A stretch of 64,000 bases of DNA from Nanobdellota archaeon (lineage in GTDB: Archaea > Nanobdellota > Nanobdellia > Pacearchaeales > GW2011-AR1). Location: NCBI GenBank assembly GCA_030688225.1, contig JAUYIO010000021.1, positions 1 through 64,000 on the forward strand. Direction: 5' to 3'. Both the position numbers and the translations under genes were made by a program. Positions within the stretch are counted from its first letter, which is position 1, and each line of letters begins with the position of its first letter. Shown here piece by piece: positions 8,551 through 17,179 of the stretch. The notes under the pieces were generated by a model. The model saw nothing but the letters and a program-made list of their open reading frames with translations, did no database searches and was not told the DNA's origin.

Positions 8551-9231
8551 TTATTTAGATGTTATTTTAATCACACTGTACAGAAACAATAAGAAGAAAA
8601 TAATATTGATTATGTAAATGTCTATTAAAACTCCCTTGCTCCATGCAAAAAATTGCAGTGCTGAATTTAAAATCCAAGCGACAAGGATGAGGATTATTGC
8701 TGTGAAATAAAATTTAAGGAACTTGTGTTTTCCTTTGTCTTTTTTTATCTTAATTCCTGTAACAATGCTCATACATATGAAAAGTATTATTTGGGAGATG
8801 AACATGAATGAATAAGATTTCCAAAGATAATCTAGGACAACAATCACAATCGCCATTAAATAAAATATCACTATGTTAAAATTCAATAATGAACTGTAGA
8901 AAGGTTTGTGTTCAGGTTCTATTTTTTTCCAAAGCAGGCTATAAAGAAGGAAAAATCCTCCCATCACAAGGAAGAATTCAAATAACATTTTTATCCAAAA
9001 CTGGTAAGTTATGTAGCCATAAAATGCAAGAGCTCCGAAAATATATCTAAAGAGGAAGGCAATACCATAAAAGAAAAATGCGTTTCTGAAATATCTTATT
9101 CCTTGGTGAAAGCTAAGTTTGAAAAGTCTGTTAGTTTTTAGAACTATTACAAAACAGATCAGTGCTATTATCAGCCCATAAAAAATCTTGAACATCTCCT
9201 TGTTTTGTATGACCCAATTGTATATTTCCAT
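8551..9231 (-). CDS. Multi-TM membrane protein upstream of regulator
   Basis: 226 residues with about seven hydrophobic segments and short loops. No catalytic motif is visible and no family is recognised; the even spacing of helices resembles small seven-helix sensors in archaea. Transcribed before, and two bases from, the winged-helix gene, so a sensor-regulator pair is a fair inference, not shown. Confidence 0.55.
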   Translation of the reverse strand: MEIYNWVIQNKEMFKIFYGLIIALICFVIVLKTNRLFKLSFHQGIRYFRNAFFFYGIAFLFRYIFGALAFYGYITYQFWIKMLFEFFLVMGGFFLLYSLLWKKIEPEHKPFYSSLLNFNIVIFYLMAIVIVVLDYLWKSYSFMFISQIILFICMSIVTGIKIKKDKGKHKFLKFYFTAIILILVAWILNSALQFFAWSKGVLIDIYIINIIFFLLFLYSVIKITSK

Positions 9232-9323
9232 AAAAAAGCAATTTTTTATGATTATTTAAAGATTATTGTAATGGCAGAAATCTGTTTTTGTAGAGGATTG
9301 TTACATATTTTTACTTCTCATCG

Positions 9324-9527
9324 TTTATAAATAAATTTTGACTCAATAAATTATAAAAAATGGGGGCACAAACATCCTAAAGTTATGTTTTTGTTTTGGT
9401 GATTCGTCTCTTACCCTATAGAATTATCCAAGACATTGAAATTAAACACCTGAATAACATGAAAAACAAATTCCCAAGCCTTGTCAAATTCTAACCATCT
9501 TAACCTCAAACAAGGCTTGGTTTTATT
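9324..9527 (+). ncRNA. Candidate small RNA with terminal hairpin
   Basis: The 300-base gap between 9232 and 9531 has no gene. It holds a clear TATA box (9324-9333) and, about 140 bases on, a perfect 10-base inverted repeat (CCAAGCCTTG 9474-9483, CAAGGCTTGG 9511-9520) followed by a T-rich stretch. A transcript from about 9353 to 9527 is plausible. The hairpin also lies just past the stop of convergent glmS and may only be a terminator for it. No known RNA family recognised. Confidence 0.35.
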
Positions 9528-9531
9528 ATTT

Positions 9532-11328
9532 CTATTCAACAGTTACTGATTTTGCAAGATTTCTTGGTTTATCAACATCTAATCCTTTCAAATCTGCTAT
9601 ATGATATGCCAAAAGCTGCAAAGGAATTGAATTGATTATTGGTGAAAGTTCTTCCAAGGTTTCAGGAACCTCAATTACGAAATCAGAGAAATTTTTATAT
9701 TCTGAATTTCTATCATTCACCACAGAGATTATTTTCCCTTTTCTTGCCCTCACCTCTTCTATATTGCTTAAAACTTTTTGTGATAGTTCACTTTTTGTTG
9801 CTAAAAAAACACAAGGCATGTTTTCATCCACTAATGCAATTGGTCCGTGTTTCATTTCTGCTGCAGGATAACCTTCTGCATGAATATAGGAAATTTCTTT
9901 CAGTTTCAAAGCTCCTTCAAGTGCCACAGGAAAATTTATACCTCTCCCAAAATACAAAAAATTTTTTGAATCCTTGAATTTTTCTGCGATAGTTCTTACA
10001 TAATCTGAAATTTCCAAAGTTTTTTGTATTTTCTCAGGGAGCAAGTTTATTTCTTCTAAAATTTCTTTGTCCAAAGCCAAACCTTTTTCTTGCCTGATAT
10101 AAAGTGCTAAAAGTAAAAGAGCCAAAACTTGAGAAGTAAATGCTTTTGTTGAAGCGACACCTGTTTCCGGGCCTGCATGAAGATAAATTCCTGAATTTAC
10201 TTCTCTTGTTATTGTTGAACCAACAACGTTCACAATTCCTATTGTCTTCGCGTTTCTTGCAGAAGCTTCTCTTAATGCTGCAAGAGTGTCTGCAGTTTCT
10301 CCTGACTGGGAGATTACCACAACTAAATCATCCTCTGTTAAAATAGGGTTTCTATATCTGAACTCTGAAGCATAATCAACTTCTGCAGGAATTCTCGTGA
10401 ATTTTTCAATTAAGTGTTTCCCAATAAGAGCAGAATGCCAACTCGTCCCACATGCAGTCAAGATTATTCTTTTTATAGAGCTTAAATCCAAATTCAGAGT
10501 TAATTTTAATTGATTTTTTATTCTTCCTCTCAGAGTATTCCCAATTGCTTGAGGTTGTTCAAAAATTTCCTTTAACATAAAATGTTTAAAGTTCCCTTTC
10601 TCTAAATTTTCTACAGAATATTTTATTTCATGTATTTCCTTGTTCACATATTCTCCATTCATATGTTTAACTTGATAACCTTCTTTTGTCAGAGTTGCTA
10701 TTTCGTTGTCGTGCAAATAGATTACTTTTTTCGTATGTTCAAGAATTGCTGGCACGTCTGAAGCAAGAAACATTTCTTTTTCTCCGACTCCGATTACTAA
10801 TGGAGAGCCTTTCCTTGCTGCAAGAATTTTTTTTTCATTTTTAGAAATTAACGCCAAACCATAAGCGCCTTCAGTCAATTTTAATGCTTTAATCAATGCT
10901 TCTTCTAAATCATCCTTGTAAAATTTTTCAATTAAGTGTGCAATTATCTCTGAATCTGTTTCTGATTTTATTTCGTGCCCCTCTTTTTCCAGCAATTTTT
11001 TTAGAGAAGAATAATTTTCTATTATTCCGTTATGAACAATTGCTAATTGGTTTTTGCAATCTGTGTGAGGATGTGCATTTTTTTCATCTGGAATCCCGTG
11101 TGTTGCCCAGCGAGTATGAGCAATTCCTAAATCCGGATTCAGAGAATTTAATTCTTTTTTTGATTCAAGCTCTGAAATTCTGCCTTTTGATTTTATTGTT
11201 CTTAATTCCTGATTTTCTCTCACACATATTCCTGCACTATCATATCCACGATATTCTAATTTTTTTAAACCATTAATCAAAAGAGGAATTATTTTTTTAT
11301 CACCAATATAGCCTATTATCCCACACAT
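9532..11328 (-). CDS. glmS: Glutamine-fructose-6-phosphate aminotransferase
   Basis: Makes glucosamine-6-phosphate from fructose-6-phosphate and glutamine, the first step toward UDP-GlcNAc for surface glycans. 598 residues, the usual length. The N-terminal glutaminase domain starts MCGIIGYIG with nucleophile Cys2 after Met removal, and contains AHTRWATHG. Two SIS sugar-isomerase domains follow (TACGTSWHSAL and SQSGETADTL in the first, YFGRGINFPVALEGALKLKE in the second). It ends DKPRNLAKSVTVE, the conserved tail of GlmS. No ribozyme-like leader was seen; the gene is divergent from RNase P RNA. Confidence 0.97.
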   Translation of the reverse strand: MCGIIGYIGDKKIIPLLINGLKKLEYRGYDSAGICVRENQELRTIKSKGRISELESKKELNSLNPDLGIAHTRWATHGIPDEKNAHPHTDCKNQLAIVHNGIIENYSSLKKLLEKEGHEIKSETDSEIIAHLIEKFYKDDLEEALIKALKLTEGAYGLALISKNEKKILAARKGSPLVIGVGEKEMFLASDVPAILEHTKKVIYLHDNEIATLTKEGYQVKHMNGEYVNKEIHEIKYSVENLEKGNFKHFMLKEIFEQPQAIGNTLRGRIKNQLKLTLNLDLSSIKRIILTACGTSWHSALIGKHLIEKFTRIPAEVDYASEFRYRNPILTEDDLVVVISQSGETADTLAALREASARNAKTIGIVNVVGSTITREVNSGIYLHAGPETGVASTKAFTSQVLALLLLALYIRQEKGLALDKEILEEINLLPEKIQKTLEISDYVRTIAEKFKDSKNFLYFGRGINFPVALEGALKLKEISYIHAEGYPAAEMKHGPIALVDENMPCVFLATKSELSQKVLSNIEEVRARKGKIISVVNDRNSEYKNFSDFVIEVPETLEELSPIINSIPLQLLAYHIADLKGLDVDKPRNLAKSVTVE

Positions 11329-11410
11329 AAGAATTTTATCTTAAAAGAGTTTTTATGTTTTGGGTATGTAAAATAGGAAATTTTAAAAATAGGAATTTAC
11401 TGATATTCTT

Positions 11411-11681
11411 GTAAGTTGGGTAGTTAACTATCGGTGTTTGGCATTAAATTGTCAAGAAGTCCAATATGATTTCTAACACTGAGGAAGGTCCGCCCACTAT
11501 TAAAGATTGCTTTCCGAAAGGGAAGGTGTCGCGAGGCATGGCTCTGGTATAGAGACGAGCGTATTTAGTTACGGTGGAACGAGCATCCCAATCAGTGCAA
11601 GGCTTTAAGCTGCTTAGTCAAATGTTAACAATTTCCGTCTGAATACAGGGAAATACAAAAGGTGGCCTATTCCCAACTTAC
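11411..11681 (+). ncRNA. rnpB: RNase P RNA
   Basis: Ribozyme subunit that trims tRNA 5' leaders. The conserved region I signature GAGGAAGGTCCGCC is present near 11481, and the region V motif ACAAAAGGTGGCCTA near 11655. The ends pair perfectly as helix P1: GTAAGTTGGG (11411-11420) with CCCAACTTAC (11672-11681). The roughly 270-base length fits archaeal type A-like RNA on the small side. Ends were set from the P1 helix; true 3' end may differ by a few bases. Confidence 0.93.
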
Positions 11682-11719
11682 ACATTAACTTTAAAAATAG
11701 ATAAATTATATATTTCTTT

Positions 11720-12106
11720 ATGAACACAACTGCTTGGAATTTAAGAGAAAGAGTTTTAGAATTCTACAGAGATATAAACAATGGACATAGCCAAGAAGAA
11801 ACAAGAGAAAATGCTGTCAGTTTATTAGAAGATTTAGAATCTGAAGGTACAAAAAGATATTTTGAAAGTTTCGGTGAAAATTTAAGAAATGGGAACGGCA
11901 TTAACGCTTCTCCTGTATGGTATGAGGATTTTTCAATTGCATCATTTTATAAAAGAGAATTAAGAACAGGTTTAAAGAGGAAGGTTAAAAATTTTTCAAA
12001 AAGTTATGCTGGATTAAACAAAGATTTGTTAATTTTTGCAAATTCTCTTTTTTTAATGAATAGAGATGAAAAAACTATGAAGAGGATTTATGCAAGAAGA
12101 GAGTGA
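11720..12106 (+). CDS. Unknown 128-residue helical protein
   Basis: Charged, helix-rich soluble protein between RNase P RNA and tRNA-Phe. A TATATA-like box about 20-25 bases upstream supports a leaderless start. No motif recognised. Confidence 0.5.
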   Translation: MNTTAWNLRERVLEFYRDINNGHSQEETRENAVSLLEDLESEGTKRYFESFGENLRNGNGINASPVWYEDFSIASFYKRELRTGLKRKVKNFSKSYAGLNKDLLIFANSLFLMNRDEKTMKRIYARRE

Positions 12107-12144
12107 TTTCTAAACATTTAAAAAATTAATATATCTCCTAATTT

Positions 12145-12216
12145 GGGACCTTAGCTCAGCGGGAGAGCACATGACTGAAGCTCATGGTGTGCTGGGTTCG
12201 ACTCCCAGAGGTCCCA
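12145..12216 (+). tRNA. tRNA-Phe (GAA)
   Basis: Full cloverleaf: acceptor GGGACCT pairs with AGGTCCC, D-stem GCTC/GAGC, anticodon stem CATGA/TCATG with loop CTGAAGC (anticodon GAA), T-stem CTGGG/CCCAG. Discriminator A; CCA not encoded; no intron. Confidence 0.97.
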
Positions 12217-12307
12217 CTCCTTAAAATACTGAGTCCAATATTTTCTACATCTTGATAAAGATAGATAACTTCAAAACTTTTATAAATAAGATTTATTTAG
12301 TTTAATT

Positions 12308-12571
12308 ATGGCTGAGAAAAAAGGTGGTGAGGCATTAGGAATTTCTGGATTTACTCTTGCAATGGCAGGAATGTTTGGGTTAATTTTAATGGGGCCTTTT
12401 AGCTTGCCGATATTTATTGTTGGATTTATTTTCTGCTGGATACAACAAAAAAGAAAATCTACAAAACTCGGAAAATCAGGATTAATAATCAATGGCTTAG
12501 GAATAATTGCTTCATTAATCTGGGGTTATATTTTTTTAAAATACCTTTTTAGTTTAAATGCAACAGCTTAA
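12308..12571 (+). CDS. Small membrane protein, DUF4190-like
   Basis: 87 residues with two long hydrophobic hairpins (about 11-43 and 56-82) and a basic loop (QQKRKSTKLGKSG) between. The repeated ALGISGFTLA ... LGKSGLIINGLGI pattern resembles DUF4190-type two-helix proteins. Function unknown. Its last bases overlap the alternative start of the pilin-like gene, so the two are co-transcribed. Confidence 0.6.
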   Translation: MAEKKGGEALGISGFTLAMAGMFGLILMGPFSLPIFIVGFIFCWIQQKRKSTKLGKSGLIINGLGIIASLIWGYIFLKYLFSLNATA

Positions 12572-12572
12572 A

Positions 12573-13124
12573 ATGAAAAAAAATCGCAAGGCTGCAATGG
12601 AGATGAGTGTTGGAACTATTGTTACAATAGTCTTACTAATGACAGTTTTAATTCTTGGAATTTTTCTTGTTCAGAGAATTTTCGGGACTGCAACAACAGT
12701 TATTGATTTAACAGATAACCAGTTAAGAGAAGAAATAAATAAATTATTTGGGGAAGATAAAGAGTTAGTAATTTACCCGAGCTCAAGAAGAGTTGAAATA
12801 AAACAAGAAGATGAAGATGGTGTTGGAATTGGTATTAAAAATCTGTTGCAGGGAACCTCTGGAACAAGCACATTTTCATACGAAGTTGTTGTAAGCGATG
12901 CTTCTGATTGTTCTGAATCAAAAGAAGAAATTGAAGAATGGTTCACTGTTGGACAGGCAGAGGAGAATATTCCTATTCCTGTCGGAAGTTCTGCAATTCA
13001 AAAAGTTTTATTTAGAATTCCAACAGGGACTTCTCTGTGCACTGCAAGATTTAGAGTCAATGTAAATGCCGGAGAAAAAATATATGCAACTGATTTCTTT
13101 GACATAACTGTGAAAGCAAAATAA
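12573..13124 (+). CDS. Pilin-like exported protein
   Basis: 183 residues from ATG 12573, chosen over the upstream ATG at 12558 because that one overlaps the preceding gene. The N-terminus reads KKNRKAAMEMSVGTIVTIVLL: a short basic leader, small residues, then an unbroken hydrophobic helix that keeps a glutamate early on. That is the layout of class III (type IV pilin/archaellin) signal sequences. The rest is a soluble beta-rich domain with two cysteines. Five more proteins with this kind of start are encoded at 32.8-39.5 kb. Assembly genes are not in the window. Confidence 0.6.
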   Translation: MKKNRKAAMEMSVGTIVTIVLLMTVLILGIFLVQRIFGTATTVIDLTDNQLREEINKLFGEDKELVIYPSSRRVEIKQEDEDGVGIGIKNLLQGTSGTSTFSYEVVVSDASDCSESKEEIEEWFTVGQAEENIPIPVGSSAIQKVLFRIPTGTSLCTARFRVNVNAGEKIYATDFFDITVKAK

Positions 13125-13160
13125 TTAAAGTTTTTTAAATTCCTTTTTCTTGAATAGTTA

Positions 13161-14555
13161 ATGATTAAAATTTACAACACGTTATCAAGAAAAAAAGAGA
13201 TATTTAAACCGATAAAGTCTGGAGAAGTGAAAATATATACGTGTGGCCCAACTGTTTATTATTATGCGCACATTGGAAATTTTCGTGCTTATGTTTTTGC
13301 AGATATTCTTAGAAGAACTCTTGAGATGAATGATTATGATGTCAAACAAGTAATAAATCTCACAGATGTTGGGCATTTAACTTCTGATCAGGATGAGGGT
13401 GAAGACAAAATTGAGAAAGAAGCAAAAAAAGAAAATAAAACTCCTAAGCAAATTGCAGATTTTTATACAAATGCTTTTTTTGAAGATTTTAAAAAATTAA
13501 ATATTGAAAAACCAGAGGTTGTGTGCAAAGCAACAGAACATGTGAAGGAGATGATTGAACTTATAAAAAACCTTGAGAAAAAAGACTATGCTTATGTCGG
13601 CGAAAATGGAAATGTTTATTTTGACACTTCCAAATTCAAGAAATATGGAGAGCTAGCTAGACTTGATTTGAAAGAGTTGAAAGCTGGTGCAAGAATTAAA
13701 GTTGATAAGAAAAAGAAAAATCCTCGTGATTTTGTTTTGTGGTTTGTTGAAAAAGGCAGCAAATATAAAGAACATATTTTGAAATGGAAATCACCCTGGG
13801 GCGAGGGATGGCCTGGCTGGCATATTGAATGTTCTGCTATGTCAATGAAATATCTGGGAGAAACTTTTGATATTCATACTGGAGGAGAGGATCACATTCC
13901 TGTTCATCACACAAATGAAATCGCACAAAGCGAAGGAGCAACTGGAAAAAAATTTGTAAATTATTGGCTTCATACTTCTTTCTTGCAATTTAATTCTGAA
14001 AAGATGTCAAAAAGCAAAGGAGGAATCTTGAGATTAGAAGATTTAGAAAAAGAAGGATATTCTCCTATGGATTTGAGATACTTTTATTTGTCAGGGCATT
14101 ACAGAAAACCTTTGAACTTTACTTTTACAAACCTAAAAAATTCTAAAAATTCTTATGAAAGATTGAAGAATATAATTTCGGCTTTGAAAAAATCAGGAGA
14201 GAAAATAAATAATAAGAACATTGATGGTGCAAAAAAACAATTTCTGGAAATTATAAATGACGACTTGAATTCTCCTAAAGCGCTTTCATTTTTATGGGAC
14301 ATATTAAGAGAAGAAAAATTAAATGATTCTGAAAAATACAAACTTGCTTTGGAATTTGATAAAATTCTTGGGTTGAAGTTAGATGAAGAAGAAAAGATTA
14401 ACATTCCTAAAGAAATTAAAAAATTATCAAATGAAAGAGAAACAGCAAGAAAGAAAAAAGATTTTGTTACTGCAGATAAAATTAGAGAAAAGATTAATAA
14501 ATTAGGATATGTTCTTGAAGATACTGGGAAGGGGGTTGAAGTAAAAAAGAGATAA
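13161..14555 (+). CDS. cysS: Cysteinyl-tRNA synthetase
   Basis: Class I synthetase that charges tRNA-Cys; 464 residues, the normal length. Zinc and active-site elements are in place: TCGPTVYYYAHIGN (first zinc Cys and HIGH-like motif, about 27-40), WHIECSAMS (second Cys) and HTNE (zinc His/Glu), then EKMSKSKG (KMSKS loop). The C-terminal helical domain ends with the RKKKDFVTADKIR segment found in many CysRS. Its stop codon overlaps the ATG of the RuBisCO gene (TAATG), so the two are translationally coupled. Confidence 0.97.
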   Translation: MIKIYNTLSRKKEIFKPIKSGEVKIYTCGPTVYYYAHIGNFRAYVFADILRRTLEMNDYDVKQVINLTDVGHLTSDQDEGEDKIEKEAKKENKTPKQIADFYTNAFFEDFKKLNIEKPEVVCKATEHVKEMIELIKNLEKKDYAYVGENGNVYFDTSKFKKYGELARLDLKELKAGARIKVDKKKKNPRDFVLWFVEKGSKYKEHILKWKSPWGEGWPGWHIECSAMSMKYLGETFDIHTGGEDHIPVHHTNEIAQSEGATGKKFVNYWLHTSFLQFNSEKMSKSKGGILRLEDLEKEGYSPMDLRYFYLSGHYRKPLNFTFTNLKNSKNSYERLKNIISALKKSGEKINNKNIDGAKKQFLEIINDDLNSPKALSFLWDILREEKLNDSEKYKLALEFDKILGLKLDEEEKINIPKEIKKLSNERETARKKKDFVTADKIREKINKLGYVLEDTGKGVEVKKR

Positions 14556-15982
14556 TGGCTGTTCAATTTAATTATGTTGCAAAAAGAGGATGGAAACCAA
14601 AAAATCCTGATGAGAATTATATTATTACTCTGCTTAAAGTAGAACTTGATGAAAAAGCAGTAAAAGAAGCAAAGTATCACCATTCTAAAAAAATTTCTGA
14701 GAAAAAATTTAGGAATGATTTGTTTGAAGAAGCTGCCGGAACTGTTGCTGCCGAGTCTTCAACAGGAACATGGACAAAAGTTTATGACGGGAAAGATTCA
14801 GGAATAAATCTGGCAAGCGAAAAAAGAGCAATGGCTTATGATTTGGATTATAAAAGAAGCATGTTCAAAATTGCATATCCTATAGAGCTTTTTGAATTGA
14901 ACAATGTCTCTGGTTTGCTTGCAGGAGTTATAGGAAATATTGCTGGAATGAAAATGGTTTCTGCGATGAGAGTTTATGATATTAGATTTCCAAGAAAAAT
15001 GATTGAGGCTTTCCCTGGACCGAGATTTGGAGTTGAAGGAGTTAGAAAATTATTGAAAAAACCAAGAGGATGTTTAGTTGCAACTGTTCCAAAACCAAAA
15101 ATAGGGAGAACAGACGAGGAACAGGCAAGACTTGCAAAGACATTGTTTACATCAGGTAATGGAACTTACGACGGGATTAAAGATGATGAAAATTTAACCA
15201 GTTTGAAATTTAATGATTTTTATAAGAGATGTAAAAAAGTTTTGGCTGAGGCAAAAGAAGCAGAGAAAAAAACAGGGCACAAAAAATTTTATCTTTGCAA
15301 CACCACTCACTCAGACATTAACGAAATGATGAAGAGAGCAAAAGCAATAAAAAATAATGGAGGAATTTTTATGATGATGGATGTTGTAACGACGGGCTTT
15401 GCAGCTGTAGATTACATAAGAAGAAATAATCCTGGTTTGGCTATTCATGCTCACAGAGCAATGCACGGATTTATTACGAGAGATAATTCTCCTGGAATTC
15501 ATGGAGAAGGAAAACTTTACGGCTTCAGTATTTCAATGATTTTTTTGGCAAAATTATTTAGATTGCTTGGAGTTGATTCAATTCATGGTGGAAGTCCTCT
15601 TGCAAAAATGGAAGATTATGGGGAAGCAGAATATATTTGTAAAGTTCTTCAGGAAAAAAATCTAAAACCCCACCACAAAATTCCCACACTTGGACAAAAC
15701 TGGCATAAGATTAAACCAGTGTGGATGACTGCATCAGGAGGATTACACCCAGGAGATTTTGAATCTGTTTTGAGTAAATTAGGAGATGATGTAATCATGC
15801 AATGTGGTGGAGGGTTATTAGGACATCCGAATGGGGTGGCTGCAGGAGTAAAAGCTATTGAGGAAGCAAGAGATATTTATTACAAGAGAATTCCAATAAG
15901 AAAATTTGTTAAGGAAAACCCAAAATCAGAACTTGCTGTTGCTGTTAAACATTGGGGTTATGGACCTAAAATAGTTTATTGA
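14555..15982 (+). CDS. rbcL: RuBisCO large subunit, form III type
   Basis: Ribulose-1,5-bisphosphate carboxylase; archaeal form III enzymes usually serve the AMP/nucleoside salvage pathway, making 3-phosphoglycerate. 475 residues. By spinach-equivalent positions the catalytic set is kept: E67 (E60), N128 (N123), K180 (K175), carbamylated K209 in KDDE (K201, D203, E204), H300-R301 (H294-R295), H344 (H327), K351 (K334), S394-G-G (S379) and CGGG (403-404). Loop 6 is unusual: GGSPLAKMED instead of the common xxVGKLEG, and residues 200-209 (SGNGTYDGIK) differ from the usual GGxDFxK. No small subunit and no AMP phosphorylase or R15P isomerase gene is in the window. It follows cysS with a one-base overlap. 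Confidence 0.93.
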   Translation: MAVQFNYVAKRGWKPKNPDENYIITLLKVELDEKAVKEAKYHHSKKISEKKFRNDLFEEAAGTVAAESSTGTWTKVYDGKDSGINLASEKRAMAYDLDYKRSMFKIAYPIELFELNNVSGLLAGVIGNIAGMKMVSAMRVYDIRFPRKMIEAFPGPRFGVEGVRKLLKKPRGCLVATVPKPKIGRTDEEQARLAKTLFTSGNGTYDGIKDDENLTSLKFNDFYKRCKKVLAEAKEAEKKTGHKKFYLCNTTHSDINEMMKRAKAIKNNGGIFMMMDVVTTGFAAVDYIRRNNPGLAIHAHRAMHGFITRDNSPGIHGEGKLYGFSISMIFLAKLFRLLGVDSIHGGSPLAKMEDYGEAEYICKVLQEKNLKPHHKIPTLGQNWHKIKPVWMTASGGLHPGDFESVLSKLGDDVIMQCGGGLLGHPNGVAAGVKAIEEARDIYYKRIPIRKFVKENPKSELAVAVKHWGYGPKIVY

Positions 15983-15984
15983 AA

Positions 15985-16086
15985 ATGGGTTTCTTTTTTA
16001 GAAACGGGTTTTTCTTTGTAAAGAAAAACTACGATGGTAAAGAAACTCAAGATAGCATGGTAGAAAAAACTACAATTGTAAAATAA
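15985..16086 (+). other. Short ORF with tandem hairpins after rbcL
   Basis: A 33-codon frame opens two bases after the rbcL stop (Phe- and Lys-rich, no match). The same DNA has two tight hairpins, GTTTCT/AGAAAC (15989-16005) and a 9-base stem TTTTTCTTT/AAAGAAAAA with a 2-base loop (16009-16028). It then carries an 18-base near-direct repeat (16024-16041 and 16065-16082, two mismatches). More likely an mRNA end structure than a gene. Confidence 0.35.
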
Positions 16087-16105
16087 ATTTTGAAATGAAA
16101 TAAAA

Positions 16106-16339
16106 ATGGTGAAAAAAAGAGAACAAAATTTTAAGAGTGAATTTAAAAGATCTTTAAGCACTGCAATAATTGCTGCATTCAGCTTACTTGCTGCTCTTAG
16201 CTGGAGCGATGTTATAAGAGATTATCTTGGAAAACTTGAAAGTGTTAGCATTTTCCAAGGGAAGATTATCCTTTCAACAATTGTAACACTCTTGGCAGCT
16301 CTTGCAGTTTATGTTGCTTCTAAAATAAATAAAAAATGA
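16106..16339 (+). CDS. Small membrane protein, DUF5654-like
   Basis: 77 residues with a basic N-terminus and two hydrophobic helices (about 18-36 and 49-72). The first contains AALSWSD, as in the DUF5654 family of archaeal membrane proteins. Function unknown. Its stop overlaps the start of the Nudix gene, so they are co-transcribed. Confidence 0.65.
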   Translation: MVKKREQNFKSEFKRSLSTAIIAAFSLLAALSWSDVIRDYLGKLESVSIFQGKIILSTIVTLLAALAVYVASKINKK

Positions 16340-16776
16340 AATTCAGAAAATCTGTTTTTATCGTCGTGTATTCTAAAAATAAAAACAAAGTTGAATTTTT
16401 AGTTCTGAAAAGAAAACTTCATTGGAAAGGATGGGAATTTCCGAAAGGAGGAATTGAAAGATTTGAATTAAAAAGAAGTGCTGTTAAAAGAGAAATAAAA
16501 GAAGAAACAGGTTTGGAAATCTTGAAAGTAAAAAAGTTTAACTTCAGTGGAAAATTCAAATACTCTAAAAAATTTCCAGACAGGCCAAATTTTTTAGGAC
16601 AGAGTTATTCTCTTTATGCTGTTGAAGTAAAAAAGGGAAAAGTCAAAGTTGATAAAAAAGAACATTCTGATTATAAATGGTTGGATTTCAAAAAATCTGA
16701 GAGAAAACTGACATGGAAAAATCAACGATATTGTTTAAGAATAGTTAACAAATCGCTTCAAAGTCAAAAGATGTAA
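16336..16776 (+). CDS. Nudix hydrolase
   Basis: Hydrolase of nucleoside diphosphate-linked compounds; 146 residues. The Nudix box is complete: GGIERFE, then REIKEETGL (about 39-61), with all Mg-binding glutamates. The N-terminus (VVYSKNKNKVEFLVLKRKL) and an overall small size recall diadenosine tetraphosphate (Ap4A) hydrolases, but the substrate cannot be fixed from sequence. Overlaps the preceding membrane protein gene by four bases (ATGA). Confidence 0.92.
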   Translation: MKFRKSVFIVVYSKNKNKVEFLVLKRKLHWKGWEFPKGGIERFELKRSAVKREIKEETGLEILKVKKFNFSGKFKYSKKFPDRPNFLGQSYSLYAVEVKKGKVKVDKKEHSDYKWLDFKKSERKLTWKNQRYCLRIVNKSLQSQKM

Positions 16777-16828
16777 CTTTTGCCTAATCAAAGGAAATGT
16801 TTAAAGATTGTGGATGATTGGTTGGAGG

Positions 16829-17179
16829 ATGAAACTCCGTGAATTTGAAACAACGTCTGGAAAGAAAGTTTTGGCTGGGAAAGATGCGAACACAAATGAG
16901 GATTTGATTAAGCAAGTTGGGGCGAATGAAGAAGTTTTTCATACTGCAAAACCTGGAAGCCCTTTTGTGAATATCAAAGGCGAAGCGAACAAAAAAGACA
17001 TTAAAGAGGCTGCGATTTTTTGTGCAAGAAAAAGTCAGGACTGGAGAGACAATAAAACTGATGTTGAAGTTCATCATTTCAAAGGAAAAGATATTTATAA
17101 AACGAAAGGAATGAAACTTGGAACTTTTGGAGTGAAGAAATTTAAAGTAATTAAAATTAAAAGGAAAGAATTGGAATGA
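16829..17179 (+). CDS. Stand-alone NFACT-R (DUF814) domain protein
   Basis: 117 residues consisting only of the NFACT-R domain, which in full-length Rqc2/NEMF/FbpA proteins follows the NFACT-N and coiled-coil parts and contacts the ribosome. Diagnostic are VLAGKDANTNEDLI, FHTAKPGSPFVNI, and AIFCARKSQDWRDNK. Start at ATG 16829: a TTTAAA box at 16800-16805 puts transcription start almost on this codon, so the TTG at 16808 would be untranscribed. A role in ribosome quality control or RNA binding is inferred from the family. It overlaps the metallopeptidase gene by four bases. Confidence 0.85.
   Translation: MKLREFETTSGKKVLAGKDANTNEDLIKQVGANEEVFHTAKPGSPFVNIKGEANKKDIKEAAIFCARKSQDWRDNKTDVEVHHFKGKDIYKTKGMKLGTFGVKKFKVIKIKRKELE

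Noticed and set aside
9350..9480. C/D box guide RNA in the gap by glmS
   Set aside because: Only a CTGA is present; no proper RTGATGA box or terminal stem was found.
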